Part shown: piece after piece, positions 15,674-25,417 of the stretch
Layout of the letters: every line of letters begins with the position of its first letter
How positions within the stretch are numbered: the first letter of the stretch is position 1
Assembly: GCA_041846575.1 (NCBI GenBank)
Contig: JBGZFC010000004.1
Coordinates: 1 to 40,530 of the forward strand
DNA: 40,530 nucleotides
Direction of reading: 5' to 3'
Origin: JBGZFC01 sp041846575
GTDB lineage: Bacteria > Bacteroidota > Bacteroidia > Bacteroidales > Dysgonomonadaceae
Position numbers and translations under genes: made by a program
Notes under the pieces: generated by a model
What the model saw: only the letters and a program-made list of their open reading frames with translations
Told to the model about the DNA's origin: nothing
The model's database searches: none

Positions 15674-16696
15674 TTATAGATATCCTTTCGGGAATTGCAT
15701 CGTTATACAGTGCAACGAGCCGTGTTGCTTGATAAGCACACTACAATCTATGCCGACTATTTCGTGCGATGGAAACGCTTTTTGAAGTTGCTCTTTTGCT
15801 ATTTTATCTGTTTCCGTATTGTAAAATGGAACTATGACTGTATTATTTAAAATGAGGAAGTTGGCGTATGTTGCCGGAAGTCTGTAATCATTTTCATATA
15901 CAGCTTCTGCCATAGGTAGCGGAATCAGATTGTATGCCTTATTGTCGGGTGTGGTAAAGGATTTCAACTGTTGCTCCATTTTGTTAAGAGCCTCATAGTG
16001 TTCATCGTTAACATCGGAACATTTTACGTAAGCGATAGTGTCTTCGTTGCAAAATCGAGCCAATGTGTCGATGTGATTATCTGTATCATCGCCTGCCAGA
16101 TAGCCATAATCCAGAAACAAAACTCTGTTTGCACCTAAATATTCTTTGAGATGATTTTCAATATCATCGCGTGTCATAGGTTGGTTTCTGTTTGGAGCTG
16201 TCAGGCAGTCTGTAGTGGTTAGTATTGTGTTTTTTCCATCAGATTCTATTGACCCTCCTTCCAAAATGAAGTTTAATCGACTTTGATAAGCAACCTCAGG
16301 TTTGAAAATATTTTCGTTATAGATTTTTTCTGTGATTTGATTATCAAGATTTGCGGCAAATTTTAAACCCCATGCGTTGTACCCAAAGTCGATAACGGTG
16401 GGTATGCCATCTACAAAAACCGATATTGCACCGTGGTCTCGTGCCCAGGTGTCGTTGCTTTTTTGTTTGGTAACGATAATGTTTTTTAGCTCATGTTCAG
16501 AGAAATAACTCATTACCTGTGATGAATTGTCGCAAATAATGAGTAGTTTCTCATGTTTTACTATCTCTTTTGCGATAGCGATATAACAAGTTGTTACCTC
16601 ATCTAAAATATCAGCCCAATCTGTATTGACATGAGGCCAAGTAAGTTGAACACCACTTTGCGGATACCACTCTGCAGGAAAAAATATCTTTGACAT
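15674..16696 (-). CDS. aguA: Agmatine deiminase family protein
   Basis: This 340-residue member of the peptidyl-arginine/agmatine deiminase family (PF04371) hydrolyses agmatine to N-carbamoylputrescine on the way to polyamines. The guanidine-binding NDTWARDHG motif (about 81-89), EGGS (146-149), DDTDNHIDT (about 203-211) and the nucleophile C330 in HGSLHC are all present. It starts 6 bp after the lpxA stop and is probably read with the lpx genes, an unusual metabolic partner. A peptidyl-arginine deiminase role as in Porphyromonas is unlikely: no signal peptide is present and the length fits the cytosolic enzyme. Confidence 0.92.
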   Translation of the reverse strand: MSKIFFPAEWYPQSGVQLTWPHVNTDWADILDEVTTCYIAIAKEIVKHEKLLIICDNSSQVMSYFSEHELKNIIVTKQKSNDTWARDHGAISVFVDGIPTVIDFGYNAWGLKFAANLDNQITEKIYNENIFKPEVAYQSRLNFILEGGSIESDGKNTILTTTDCLTAPNRNQPMTRDDIENHLKEYLGANRVLFLDYGYLAGDDTDNHIDTLARFCNEDTIAYVKCSDVNDEHYEALNKMEQQLKSFTTPDNKAYNLIPLPMAEAVYENDYRLPATYANFLILNNTVIVPFYNTETDKIAKEQLQKAFPSHEIVGIDCSVLIKQHGSLHCITMQFPKGYL

Positions 16697-16702
16697 TTTA
16701 TT

Positions 16703-17491
16703 TTATCCTTCCATGTTTCCGCGAACAATACCGCGAGAAGAGCTTTTTATGAATGTCAAAATATGCTCTCTCTCTTCTGATTCGGGCATTTCGTTTTCAA
16801 TTTTCTCTACTGCTTGAGAGATGTTGAGTCCGGATAAATAGAGATAGCGATATATCTCTTGTATGGTGTTTATTTTCTCACTTGAAAATCCTCTTCTGCG
16901 AAGTCCCACAATATTCAATCCGGCATAAGTTATTGGTTCGCGTCCGACCAATATATACGGGGGTATATCTTTGGGAATTTTTGAACCGCCTTGTATCATT
17001 GTGTGTGCTCCTATTTTTGTAAATTGATGTACGAGTGCACCTCCGCTAATGATTGCATAATCTTCAATTTCTACTTCTCCTGCAAGTTGTGTTGAGTTTC
17101 CGAGGATAATATAATCGTTTAGAACACAATCGTGCGCTACGTGGCTGTATGCCATTATTAAGCAGTTGTTGCCAACTTTTGTGAATCCTCTTGAAGCTGT
17201 ACCTCTGTTTACTGTAGCACATTCTCTGATTACTGTGTTGTTGCCTATAATAGCAACAGTCTCTTCTCCTTTAAACTTCAAATCTTGTGGTATTGCGGAA
17301 ATTACTGCATTGGGAAAAATAGTGCAGCTTTTTCCGATTCTCGCTCCGCTAAGTATTGTTGAGTGAGCCATAACACGTGTGGCATCACCTATTTCCACAT
17401 TGTTATCGATATATGCAAACGGCTCAATTATAACATCTTTTCCTATTTTTGCTTCGGGATGTACAAATGCTTGAGAAGATATTGAATTCAT
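16703..17491 (-). CDS. lpxA: UDP-N-acetylglucosamine acyltransferase LpxA
   Basis: 262 residues. First step of lipid A synthesis: 3-hydroxyacyl transfer from acyl carrier protein to UDP-GlcNAc. Left-handed beta-helix hexapeptide repeats fill about residues 5-190, with a helical C-terminal domain containing GLRRRGFS. The catalytic histidine is H120 in AYSHVAHDC, equivalent to H125 of the E. coli enzyme. The start lies 3 bp after the lpxC/fabZ stop, so translation is likely coupled. Confidence 0.96.
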   Translation of the reverse strand: MNSISSQAFVHPEAKIGKDVIIEPFAYIDNNVEIGDATRVMAHSTILSGARIGKSCTIFPNAVISAIPQDLKFKGEETVAIIGNNTVIRECATVNRGTASRGFTKVGNNCLIMAYSHVAHDCVLNDYIILGNSTQLAGEVEIEDYAIISGGALVHQFTKIGAHTMIQGGSKIPKDIPPYILVGREPITYAGLNIVGLRRRGFSSEKINTIQEIYRYLYLSGLNISQAVEKIENEMPESEEREHILTFIKSSSRGIVRGNMEG

Positions 17492-17494
17492 CTG

Positions 17495-18877
17495 TTATTT
17501 GTTTTTAATAATCTGTGCTGTAAAGTCTGCTTCTGATACAATTTTATCTCCAACGTATGCAAAACCTTGCATAGTAGCAATACCTCTTCTGATTTCAGTT
17601 GTGAGTTCTACTCTAAAAAGCAGCGTATCGCCCGGAACTACTTTGTTTCGGAATTTAACGTTGTCTATTTTTAGAAAATAGGTAGAGTATCTTTCCGGTT
17701 CATCAAGTCCTGAAAGTACCAATATTCCTCCTGTTTGTGCCATAGCCTCTATTTGTAAAACTCCCGGCATCACCGGTTCTTCAGGGAAGTGACCTACGAA
17801 AAACGGCTCATCATTTGTGATATTTTTTAATCCAACAATGTAGTTTTTCTTCATTTCTATTACCTTGTCAACCATCAAAAACGGGAATCTATGTGGTAAT
17901 AGAGCTTTGATTTGGTTGATCTCCAGAATCGGTTCTACATTAGGGTTGTAGATGGGTGGTTGAACCCTGTTTTGTCTTATATCTTTACGAATTACTTTTG
18001 CTAACTCAGTGTTTATTTTATGCCCCGGTTTATGTGCTATAATTCTACCTTTTATAGGCTTTCCGATAAGAGAGATATCTCCAATGACATCTAAAAGTTT
18101 ATGACGAGCCGGTTCGTTAGAAAATTGCAATTTACGTTCGTTCAAGTAGCCTAAATGTTTTGCGTCGATGCGAGGAGCATTTAGTTCATCTGAAATTTCG
18201 TTTAACTCATCCTGAGGCAATTCTCTTTCATAGATAACGATTGCATTGTCCAAACTTCCTCCCTTTATTAATCCTGCATTACGAAGTTTTTGTATCTCTC
18301 TTACGAAAACAAAAGTTCTTGCCGAAGCAATTTCAGTAGCATATTCATCAAGTGAATCTATTGATGCGTATTGATTTGGTATATATTGTGATTCGAATTC
18401 TATATTCGAGTTTATGCTAAAATCGTCATCGGGAAGAAGAATTAGCTTTGATCCGGTTTCCGAATCTGAAACCTCTATTTTTTTTCGTACTATGTAGTAG
18501 TCTTTTTCTTCTTTTTGTTCTTCTATTCCTGCTTTTGTTATCGCGTTTACATATTCAATAGCACTTCCATCTAAAATTGGGAATTCGGGTGCGTTAACTT
18601 CGATAAGGCAGTTGTCTATGCCCATTGCGTATAATGCCGATAGTGCATGTTCTACGGTGCTTATGGTAACGTTATTAACTCCTAAGATTGTGCCTCTTTG
18701 TATATCTACTACATTTTCTGCCAAAGCCGGTATTATAGGCTGTTCTTCTAAATCTACTCTCTTGATTTTATATCCGTGGTTCTCTTCTGCAGGATGAAAA
18801 GTTATAACAATATCTACTCCTGTGTGAAGTCCACGACCTTTTAATGTGAAGCTGTTGCTTAATGTTTTCTGTTTCAC
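17495..18877 (-). CDS. lpxC/fabZ: Bifunctional LpxC deacetylase / FabZ dehydratase fusion
   Basis: 460 residues. Residues 1-300 are the zinc deacetylase LpxC, the committed lipid A step: zinc ligands H77 (STVEHALSA), H259 and D263 (ARHKLLDVIGD), and catalytic H286 (PGHKINT). Residues about 315-460 are the hotdog-fold 3-hydroxyacyl-ACP dehydratase FabZ, with the dyad H363 (FFVGHFPEEPVMPG) and E377. Both active sites are complete. The fusion is a known trait of Bacteroidota and puts two enzymes competing for the 3-hydroxyacyl-ACP supply at a fixed ratio. It sits between lpxD and lpxA. Confidence 0.97.
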   Translation of the reverse strand: MKQKTLSNSFTLKGRGLHTGVDIVITFHPAEENHGYKIKRVDLEEQPIIPALAENVVDIQRGTILGVNNVTISTVEHALSALYAMGIDNCLIEVNAPEFPILDGSAIEYVNAITKAGIEEQKEEKDYYIVRKKIEVSDSETGSKLILLPDDDFSINSNIEFESQYIPNQYASIDSLDEYATEIASARTFVFVREIQKLRNAGLIKGGSLDNAIVIYERELPQDELNEISDELNAPRIDAKHLGYLNERKLQFSNEPARHKLLDVIGDISLIGKPIKGRIIAHKPGHKINTELAKVIRKDIRQNRVQPPIYNPNVEPILEINQIKALLPHRFPFLMVDKVIEMKKNYIVGLKNITNDEPFFVGHFPEEPVMPGVLQIEAMAQTGGILVLSGLDEPERYSTYFLKIDNVKFRNKVVPGDTLLFRVELTTEIRRGIATMQGFAYVGDKIVSEADFTAQIIKNK

Positions 18878-18914
18878 TTACTAATAAATTAAAAAAACTG
18901 ATTAATTGAATGTA

Positions 18915-18922
18915 CAAATATA
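18915..18922 (-). promoter_or_regulatory. Putative -7 promoter element for lpxC/fabZ
   Basis: CAAATATA on the plus strand reads TATATTTG on the minus strand, matching TAnnTTTG, 38 bp before the lpxC/fabZ start. This suggests that lpxC/fabZ can be transcribed apart from lpxD. No clear -33 element is seen. Confidence 0.45.
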
Positions 18923-18971
18923 CAATGTTTTAAATCTTTAATCGAAAAATATATGATATAATGTCAGTTTT

Positions 18972-20024
18972 TTATGAATTATTATTTTTTTCAAGCCTTT
19001 CTTTTAGAGTGTTTAGTTCTTTTTCTAAAGCATTTATTTGTCTGTATATGCCGGGTAGCTTGGGTATAATAATGCTCGATTTGAAAAACTGTTTTACGGG
19101 GATTGCCGGCGAACCTATTATTTCGGAGTTTTCTTTTATGTTGCTTATAATTCCTGATTGTGCCCCGATTTGCGAATTTTTACCTATGGTGATGTGTCCG
19201 CCAAGTCCTGCTTGTCCGCCAAAGACACAGTTTTCGCCCACTTTTGTAGAGCCTGCTAATCCAACCTGAGCAGCCATGGCTGTGTTTTCGCCGATTTCGC
19301 AATTGTGAGCAATCTGAATTAAATTATCGAGTTTTACTCCTTGTTTTATAATCGTAGAGCCGAAAACGGCTCTGTCGATTGTGGTGTTTGCCCCAATTTC
19401 AACATCATTTTCTATGACAACATTTCCCATTTGTGGAATTTTGTTGTATTTGCCGTTTTCTTTGCTAAACCCAAATCCGTCGGCACCGATTACACAGCCT
19501 GCGTGCAAAATGCAGTTTTCGCCTACAATACAATCTTTGTATATTTTTACGCCCGGATATACAATTGTTCCATCTCCTATTTTTACATTATCACCAATAT
19601 ATGCTTGAGGATATATCTGGCAGTTGTTGCCGATTTGTGCGTTGTCGCCTATGTAAGCAAAAGTGCCTATATAAATATTCTCGCCGATTGTAGCCGACGA
19701 TGAGATATGGCTCATGTCTTCAATTCCTTTTTTAGCAGGAGTTAGGCTGTTTACCATACTCAAAAGTGAAGATAGAGCAGCGTAGGCATTCGGCACTTTT
19801 ATCAGAGTTGCTTTGATGGTTTTTTCCGGTATGAAATCATCATTTACAAGAACAATATCCGATTTGGTTTCATAAATATAATGCGTGTATTTGGGATTTG
19901 AAAGAAAAGATATGGTTTGAGGTCTTCCTTCTTCTATTTTTGAAAAATCTTTTACTGTTATGTCAGGATTGCCTATTACTTCGCCTTTCAGGAAGTCGGC
20001 TATCTGTTGTGCTGTGAAAGTCAT
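18972..20024 (-). CDS. lpxD: UDP-3-O-acylglucosamine N-acyltransferase LpxD
   Basis: 350 residues. Third step of lipid A synthesis, adding a second 3-hydroxyacyl chain. An N-terminal uridine-binding domain (about 1-100, with TISFLSNPKY) precedes a hexapeptide beta-helix and a C-terminal helix (NALEKELNTLKERLEKN). The catalytic histidine is H240 in NLIQIAHNCEIG. It is the first of the lipid A genes in the transcript, separated by 94 bp from lpxC/fabZ. Confidence 0.96.
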   Translation of the reverse strand: MTFTAQQIADFLKGEVIGNPDITVKDFSKIEEGRPQTISFLSNPKYTHYIYETKSDIVLVNDDFIPEKTIKATLIKVPNAYAALSSLLSMVNSLTPAKKGIEDMSHISSSATIGENIYIGTFAYIGDNAQIGNNCQIYPQAYIGDNVKIGDGTIVYPGVKIYKDCIVGENCILHAGCVIGADGFGFSKENGKYNKIPQMGNVVIENDVEIGANTTIDRAVFGSTIIKQGVKLDNLIQIAHNCEIGENTAMAAQVGLAGSTKVGENCVFGGQAGLGGHITIGKNSQIGAQSGIISNIKENSEIIGSPAIPVKQFFKSSIIIPKLPGIYRQINALEKELNTLKERLEKNNNS

Positions 20025-20179
20025 CAGATTCTTTTTTTAATTTGATATTATCTGCAAATTAACAAATAAAAATTTAACAATCAAAGTGTATAATCATATT
20101 ATTTACTATAAAACTGATTTAATGAGATTAGTGCGTGTCGTAAAATAATATCGGAGCTATGAATATCTGATTTTTTATT

Positions 20180-20187
20180 TACCTTTG
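20180..20187 (+). promoter_or_regulatory. -7 promoter element of the permease gene
   Basis: TACCTTTG matches TAnnTTTG 37 bp before the ATG at 20224. It overlaps an in-frame TTG at 20185, which argues that translation does not begin there. Confidence 0.55.
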
Positions 20188-20223
20188 CGTGAAATTTGTC
20201 GAAAAATTATCAGTCAAAAAAAT

Positions 20224-21471
20224 ATGAATGCAGAACTGTTTATAGCTAAACGAATATACAAAAGCAATAACGATAATGGAAGGCGAGTTTCGTCTCCCAC
20301 AATCAAAATTGCGACAATAGGTATTGCATTAGGTTTGGCGGTGATGATAATATCGGTGTGTATTATAATCGGATTTAAGAAAAATATCAGAGATAAGGTT
20401 GCCGGTTTTATTTCTCATATTCAAATCACAAGTTTCGACAATAACTCTTCGTATGAGCTTGCTCCGATATCTTTTTCAGATTCGCTAAAAACAGACTTGC
20501 AAAGAAAACCTTATGTTGACAAGGTTCAGAAATTTATCACTAAACCCGGTATTATAAAAACCGAGAATGATTTTCAGGGAATTGTATTGAAAGGCGTGTC
20601 GAATGGTTACGATTGGTCTTTTTTTGAAAAGAATATGGTTGAGGGTTCGATTGTTAATTTTGATGATACAACAGATGTCAATCAGGCTATTATATCCCGA
20701 AAAATTGCAAATCTTTTACATCTTAAACTTGGCGACAGATTTACCGTCTATTTCGTGCAGAATCCTATTCGTGCAAGACGATTTGAAATTTCAGGAATTT
20801 ATGAAACCGGTTTTGAGGATTACGATAAGTTGTACGTAATTACCGACATCTCTGTTTTGTCAAAACTCAATGGTTGGGAGGATGATATGGTAAGTGGAAT
20901 AGAAGTGCTGATAAATGATAACTATAGATTGGAAGAATTTTCACAAGAGTTGTTTTTTGAGATGTCAACCTATAAAGACAGATTTGGGAATAATCTTTAT
21001 ATGCGTTCGATGAAGGATATTAATCCGCTGATATTTAATTGGCTCGACCTGCTCGATATGAATGTTTGGATAATTTTGATTCTTATGTTGTTGGTGTCGG
21101 GTTTTACCATGATTTCGGGGTTGCTGATTATTATTCTTGAGAGAACCAATATGATAGGTATGCTCAAATCGATGGGAGCACGTGATTACAGTATAAGGAA
21201 AATATTTTTGTATCTTTCGTTCTTTCTGATTGGACGCGGTATGTTGTGGGGTAATGTTATCGGTTTGTTGCTCTGTTTTTTACAAGAAGAATTTCAGATT
21301 ATCAAACTTGATGCCGCGACATATTACCTGTCTTCAGTTCCGATAGAGTTGAATTTTTGGTATATATTGTTGCTTAATATCGGAACTTTGTTGGTAACGT
21401 TGCTTATGATGATTGCTCCTTCTTATTTGGTTACAAAAATTTTCCCTGCAAAATCAATTCGATTTACATAG
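20224..21471 (+). CDS. FtsX/LolE-type ABC transporter permease
   Basis: This 415-residue inner-membrane protein starts at MNAELFIAKRIY. It has an N-terminal transmembrane helix (about 27-50, IATIGIALGLAVMIISVCII), a large periplasmic MacB-like domain, and three C-terminal helices with the FtsX signature SGLLIIILERTNMIGMLKSM followed by GARDYSIRKIF. This topology is that of lipoprotein-releasing LolC/LolE permeases, which extract lipoproteins from the inner membrane, and of MacB-type exporters. No ATPase gene is adjacent. The start was moved from an upstream TTG because that codon lies within a promoter element. Confidence 0.88.
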   Translation: MNAELFIAKRIYKSNNDNGRRVSSPTIKIATIGIALGLAVMIISVCIIIGFKKNIRDKVAGFISHIQITSFDNNSSYELAPISFSDSLKTDLQRKPYVDKVQKFITKPGIIKTENDFQGIVLKGVSNGYDWSFFEKNMVEGSIVNFDDTTDVNQAIISRKIANLLHLKLGDRFTVYFVQNPIRARRFEISGIYETGFEDYDKLYVITDISVLSKLNGWEDDMVSGIEVLINDNYRLEEFSQELFFEMSTYKDRFGNNLYMRSMKDINPLIFNWLDLLDMNVWIILILMLLVSGFTMISGLLIIILERTNMIGMLKSMGARDYSIRKIFLYLSFFLIGRGMLWGNVIGLLLCFLQEEFQIIKLDAATYYLSSVPIELNFWYILLLNIGTLLVTLLMMIAPSYLVTKIFPAKSIRFT

Positions 21472-21500
21472 TCTCAGTTTATATCTCACATTTATTTGAT

Positions 21501-21543
21501 AAAAAAGAGAGCCCGGAATATTTATAACTCCGGACTCTTTCTA
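21501..21543. terminator. Bidirectional terminator between convergent genes
   Basis: AAAGAG...CCGGA (21504-21517) pairs with TCCGG...CTCTTT (21529-21540) with a small internal bulge, with A-run and T-run on opposite sides. It separates the permease gene from the minus-strand outer-membrane protein gene. Confidence 0.65.
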
Positions 21544-21564
21544 TATTGTTGTTACAATTCTATA

Positions 21565-22146
21565 TTAGAAGCGTCTTCCGATAGTAATACCGCTTCTCAC
21601 GTAGGCTCCGTCATTTACAAAATCGCGTCCTATACCAAACATAAATTCGCCAACCCAGTTGTTTTTACTCAAATATTTCCAACCGATACCCAAGCCTAAT
21701 CCTGCACCCAATACATTTTTTTTAGAAGGCTCATAAGTTCCGTTGTGATAATAAGGCACATTGTCTTCGACTTTCTTGTAAGCTGTAAGAGCACCGTTAG
21801 CTTCGATAAAAAATCCTGCTCCATATTTTTGTAAGTTGCTCGCGTTTCCACCGAAAAACCATCTTGCATACGGAATCAAGCTAAAGTTTGTAGGGTAGTT
21901 GTCTTGGTTCATATCTAAAGATATTCCGCCAGCAGCACCAACACTAAAGTCTTCATTAAGGATTCGCTCATACGAGATTTCCGGATACAAGCTGAAAATT
22001 GTAGTTCCCAAGTTCAATTTTACTTCATTTAGTTTTGTAGGACTATCTTTCTGTAAATGCCAACCGAAAACACTTTTGGATTTCTTTTGTGGAAATACAC
22101 AAACGCTTAAAGCCAAAGCGAGAAAAATAATTGCAGTTTTTTTCAT
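21565..22146 (-). CDS. Small outer-membrane beta-barrel protein
   Basis: 193 residues with a signal peptide (about 1-20, MKKTAIIFLALALSVCVF). Alternating amphipathic strands rich in Gly, Tyr and Phe follow (for example LIPYARWFFGG, KYGAGFFIEANGAL, NVLGAGLGLGIGWKYL). The end SGITIGRRF carries the terminal aromatic residue needed for barrel insertion. It resembles the eight-stranded porin-like families common in Bacteroidota; no specific function can be given. It stands alone, ending at a terminator. Confidence 0.75.
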   Translation of the reverse strand: MKKTAIIFLALALSVCVFPQKKSKSVFGWHLQKDSPTKLNEVKLNLGTTIFSLYPEISYERILNEDFSVGAAGGISLDMNQDNYPTNFSLIPYARWFFGGNASNLQKYGAGFFIEANGALTAYKKVEDNVPYYHNGTYEPSKKNVLGAGLGLGIGWKYLSKNNWVGEFMFGIGRDFVNDGAYVRSGITIGRRF

Positions 22147-22273
22147 AATGTTTGTTTTTTTAAATTAGTTATTTTATCTGTTATTTTTATCTTTACACAG
22201 TTTTAGATGCGTAAAAGGGAAAAATGTTGCATCAGTTTTAGTTAAAAAATAAAAAACTCGATTTTTCCTACAA

Positions 22274-24323
22274 TTAGCTGACTTGACTTCCCGGTTTAAC
22301 TTCTTTCGATGTACGAATAACAGAAAGAGAGCCATCTGAATTTTGTGCCGAAAGTATCATTCCTTCGCTAAGGATACCACGCATCTTTCTTGGTTCAAAG
22401 TTTGCAATAAAACATACTTGAGTGCCGACTAATTCTTGCGGATTTTCGTAAAACTGTGCAATTCCCGATAAGATGGTTCGTTTCTCCAAACCGTCGTCTA
22501 TCAAAAAGCGAAGCAATTTGTCGGTTTTTGGAACTTTCTCACATTCCAATACCGTACCTACTCTTATATCGAGTTTCGTGAAATCGTCGAAAGTTATATT
22601 CTCTTTTATAGGGGCAGGTTTGTATGCTGCTGCTTCGTTTGCCTTTTTTGTGTTGTGTAGTTTTTCTATTTGTTTATCAATGGTTTCGTCTTCTATTTTT
22701 TCAAATAGTAATTCCGATTCGCCCAATTGATGTCCTTCCGGCAAGAAATCGTAACTGCCCAAATCATTCCAATTAAGATTTTCCAGGCGGATAAAGCTGC
22801 GTATTTTTTTCGTCGTGAATGGTAAGAACGGCTCAAAAGCGATAGCCAAGTTTGCAATAATTTGCAATGACAGGTTTAATATTGTTGCTGTGCGAGGCAT
22901 ATCGTTTTTTGCTGTTTTCCAAGGTTCTGTATCGGCAAGATATTTATTTCCGAGACGAGCCAAATTCATGGCTTCTCTCAGTGCTTCACGAAAACGATAA
23001 TTATCCAAACTATGTTCGATGGTCTGTTTAAAGCCCGACAATTCGTCCAGCATCTGTTTATCGTATTCGGTTAATTCGCCACGTGCAGGTACTTTGTTTT
23101 CGAAATATTTTTGTGTCAAAACCATTGCACGATTGATGAAATTTCCCAAGATAGCAACCAATTCGTTGTTGTTGCGTGCTTGAAAATCACGCCAAGTGAA
23201 ATCGTTGTCTTTAGTTTCAGGTGCATTTGCAGTGAGTACATATCGCAAAATATCTTGTTTTCCGGGGAACTCTTCAAGATATTCGTGCAGCCAAACCGCC
23301 CAATTTTTTTGATGTTGAGATTTTGTCTCCTTCCAAGTTTAAAAATTCGTTGGCAGGAACATTTTCCGGCAAAATATAAGAGCCTTCGGCTTTGAGCATT
23401 GACGGAAAAACTATGCAGTGAAACACGATATTGTCTTTTCCTATAAAATGAATCATTCTTGTGTCTTCGCTTTTCCACCATGTTTCCCATGTTTCGGGAT
23501 ATTTTTCGATAGTGTTCGAAATATATCCGATAGGAGCATCAAACCAAACGTAAAGCACTTTTCCTTCGGCACCTTCTACCGGAACGGGTACGCCCCAATC
23601 CAAATCTCGGCTTACTGCGCGAGGTTGTAATCCGAGGTCTAACCACGATTTACACTGTCCGTAAACATTTGTCTTCCACTCTTTGTGCTCTTCCAATATC
23701 CATTGGCGAAGCCATGGTTCGTGATTTTGAAGCGGCAGGTACCAATGTTTGGTTTTTTTCATTATCGGAGCATTACCGCTGAGAGTTGATTTCGGATTTA
23801 TCAGGTCGGTTGCATTCAGTGATGTGCCACACTGTTCGCATTGGTCGCCGTAGGCGTTTGTATTTTGACAATGCGGACATGTGCCCGTAATATATCTGTC
23901 AGCCAAAAATTGCTGTGCTTCTTCATCGTAATATTGTTCCGATTCTTGTTCTATAAATTCGCCTTTATCGTAAAGTTTTCTGAAAAAATCGGATGCGGTT
24001 TTTTTGTGTATATCGGAAGTTGTGCGAGAATATATATCGAACGAAATGCCAAACTCTTCGAACGAATTTTTGATTAAATTGTGGTATCTGTCAACGATGT
24101 CTTGCGGTGTAACATTCTCTTTTCGAGCCTTTATGGTAATGGGAACACCATGCTCGTCGCTACCACCGATAAAAATTACCTCTTCGCCTTTAAGACGCAA
24201 ATATCGGGCATAAATATCAGCCGGAACATAAACACCTGCCAAATGACCAATATGTACCGGACCATTGGCATAAGGAAGAGCCGATGTAATAAGGGTTCGC
24301 TTAAATTGTTTTGACATATTCAA
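22274..24323 (-). CDS. metG: Methionine--tRNA ligase, interrupted by one frameshift
   Basis: Charges tRNA-Met. The first part (24323 to about 23310) has the HIGH motif (HIGHLAG), the zinc knuckle CPHCQN...CEQCG and the KMSKS-equivalent KISTS. It then runs out of frame and stops at 23274. The second part, from about 23305 to 22274, continues with NWAVWLHEYLEEFPGKQ, the anticodon-binding domain and the C-terminal tRNA-binding domain (FTKLDIRVGTVLECEKVPKT). Joined they give about 683 residues, the normal length for Bacteroidota. The break lies in seven A on the coding strand (T at 23304-23310) immediately after the KISTS loop, where six would keep the frame. As the enzyme is essential, an assembly error or slippage at the run is more likely than a dead gene. 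Confidence 0.9.
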
Positions 24324-24371
24324 TTACTTCTTTTTTATATGATAGGTTTTAAATTTTAATTTGTGAAGTTG

Positions 24372-24379
24372 CAAAGATA
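24372..24379 (-). promoter_or_regulatory. Putative -7 promoter element of metG
   Basis: CAAAGATA reads TATCTTTG on the minus strand, 49 bp before the metG start. No clear -33 element. Confidence 0.45.
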
Positions 24380-24505
24380 CAAAAAATAGCTGTTTTTGGA
24401 TTATTCGTATTAAAATAATAGCACAAAAGGCTTATTTAGGTATGCTTTTATCGGTATTCTGAACCATTTTTTTACGAATAGTTATTCTGATTATTCAATA
24501 ATGTT

Positions 24506-24513
24506 TATCTTTG
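24506..24513 (+). promoter_or_regulatory. -7 promoter element of the DUF4922-like gene
   Basis: TATCTTTG matches TAnnTTTG. The upstream TTG at 24511 overlaps it, so translation most likely starts downstream. Confidence 0.5.
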
Positions 24514-24534
24514 TCTTTAATAAATATTTATAAT

Positions 24535-25377
24535 TTGGATTTACAGAAAGAAATAGAGCATTTGTTTGTGTCGCAACAAAAAGGTTGGGATTTAATGAGT
24601 TCTGCAATCGAACAGCTCGATAAAGTGCAGACAAAGAGTTTTTATTGGGGTAACGAAATATTGGTACAATTGCAATATAATCCGGGACGAATTGTTTCTA
24701 CATCTGCCAAAACAGAAGAAAATGAAATAAACAGCAGACCATGTTTTCTTTGTGCGCGCAACAGACCGCCTGAGCAAACAGGGATTTCGTTTCTCGAAAA
24801 ATATGTAATTCTTACCAACCCGTACCCTATTTTACGAAATCATCTTACTGTTGCTTCACAATCGCATGTGCCGCAAAGAATTAGAAATAGAGTGGGGGAT
24901 GTACTTTCATTGGTGGAATTATTGCCCGATTATGTAGTGTTTTATAATGGTCCTAATTGTGGGGCTTCGGCACCCGACCATTTTCATTTGCAAGCAGGAT
25001 TGAAGACAAAGCCGTTGATGTCGGGCGATAATGAATTGCGTTCTTGTTTTGTTATCGAAAGCGATTCTGCGATGGAAGTTACAGAGAGCTTTGAGGATAT
25101 TTATTATTTTCTGAGAAATAAGCAGGCAAATCAGGAAGAGCCAATGCTCAACATCATAGCTTTTGCCGAAAACAACAGATATGTTTTACACGTTTTTCCA
25201 CGAAAGTCCCATCGACCGAGACAATACTTTTACGAGGGAAAACATAAATTGCTTATAAGTCCCGGAGCTATTGATATGGCAGGACTCATTATTGCGTCGC
25301 GAGAGGAGGATTTTATCAAAATTACCAAAGAAGATATCGAAGATATTTTTTCTCAGGTTTCGATGCAGATAATGTGA
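24535..25377 (+). CDS. DUF4922-like protein of the HIT/nucleotidyltransferase fold
   Basis: About 280 residues. A CFLCARNRPPEQ segment with two cysteines may bind metal. Further on, GPNCGASAPDHFHLQAG contains an HxHxQ-type catalytic motif of the histidine-triad superfamily, as in galactose-1-phosphate uridylyltransferases and Ap4A phosphorylases. A second basic segment is HVFPRKSHRPRQYF. The assignment to DUF4922 is from memory of the motifs; a nucleotidyl-transfer or phosphorolysis reaction is inferred. There is no ATG near the N-terminus. TTG at 24535 is preferred because TTG at 24511 lies in the promoter. It is the first gene of a likely operon with the next two. Confidence 0.7.
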   Translation: MDLQKEIEHLFVSQQKGWDLMSSAIEQLDKVQTKSFYWGNEILVQLQYNPGRIVSTSAKTEENEINSRPCFLCARNRPPEQTGISFLEKYVILTNPYPILRNHLTVASQSHVPQRIRNRVGDVLSLVELLPDYVVFYNGPNCGASAPDHFHLQAGLKTKPLMSGDNELRSCFVIESDSAMEVTESFEDIYYFLRNKQANQEEPMLNIIAFAENNRYVLHVFPRKSHRPRQYFYEGKHKLLISPGAIDMAGLIIASREEDFIKITKEDIEDIFSQVSMQIM

Positions 25378-25417
25378 TAAATTTTTAAATGTATCGTTCT
25401 ACTTAAAAAACAATGGT

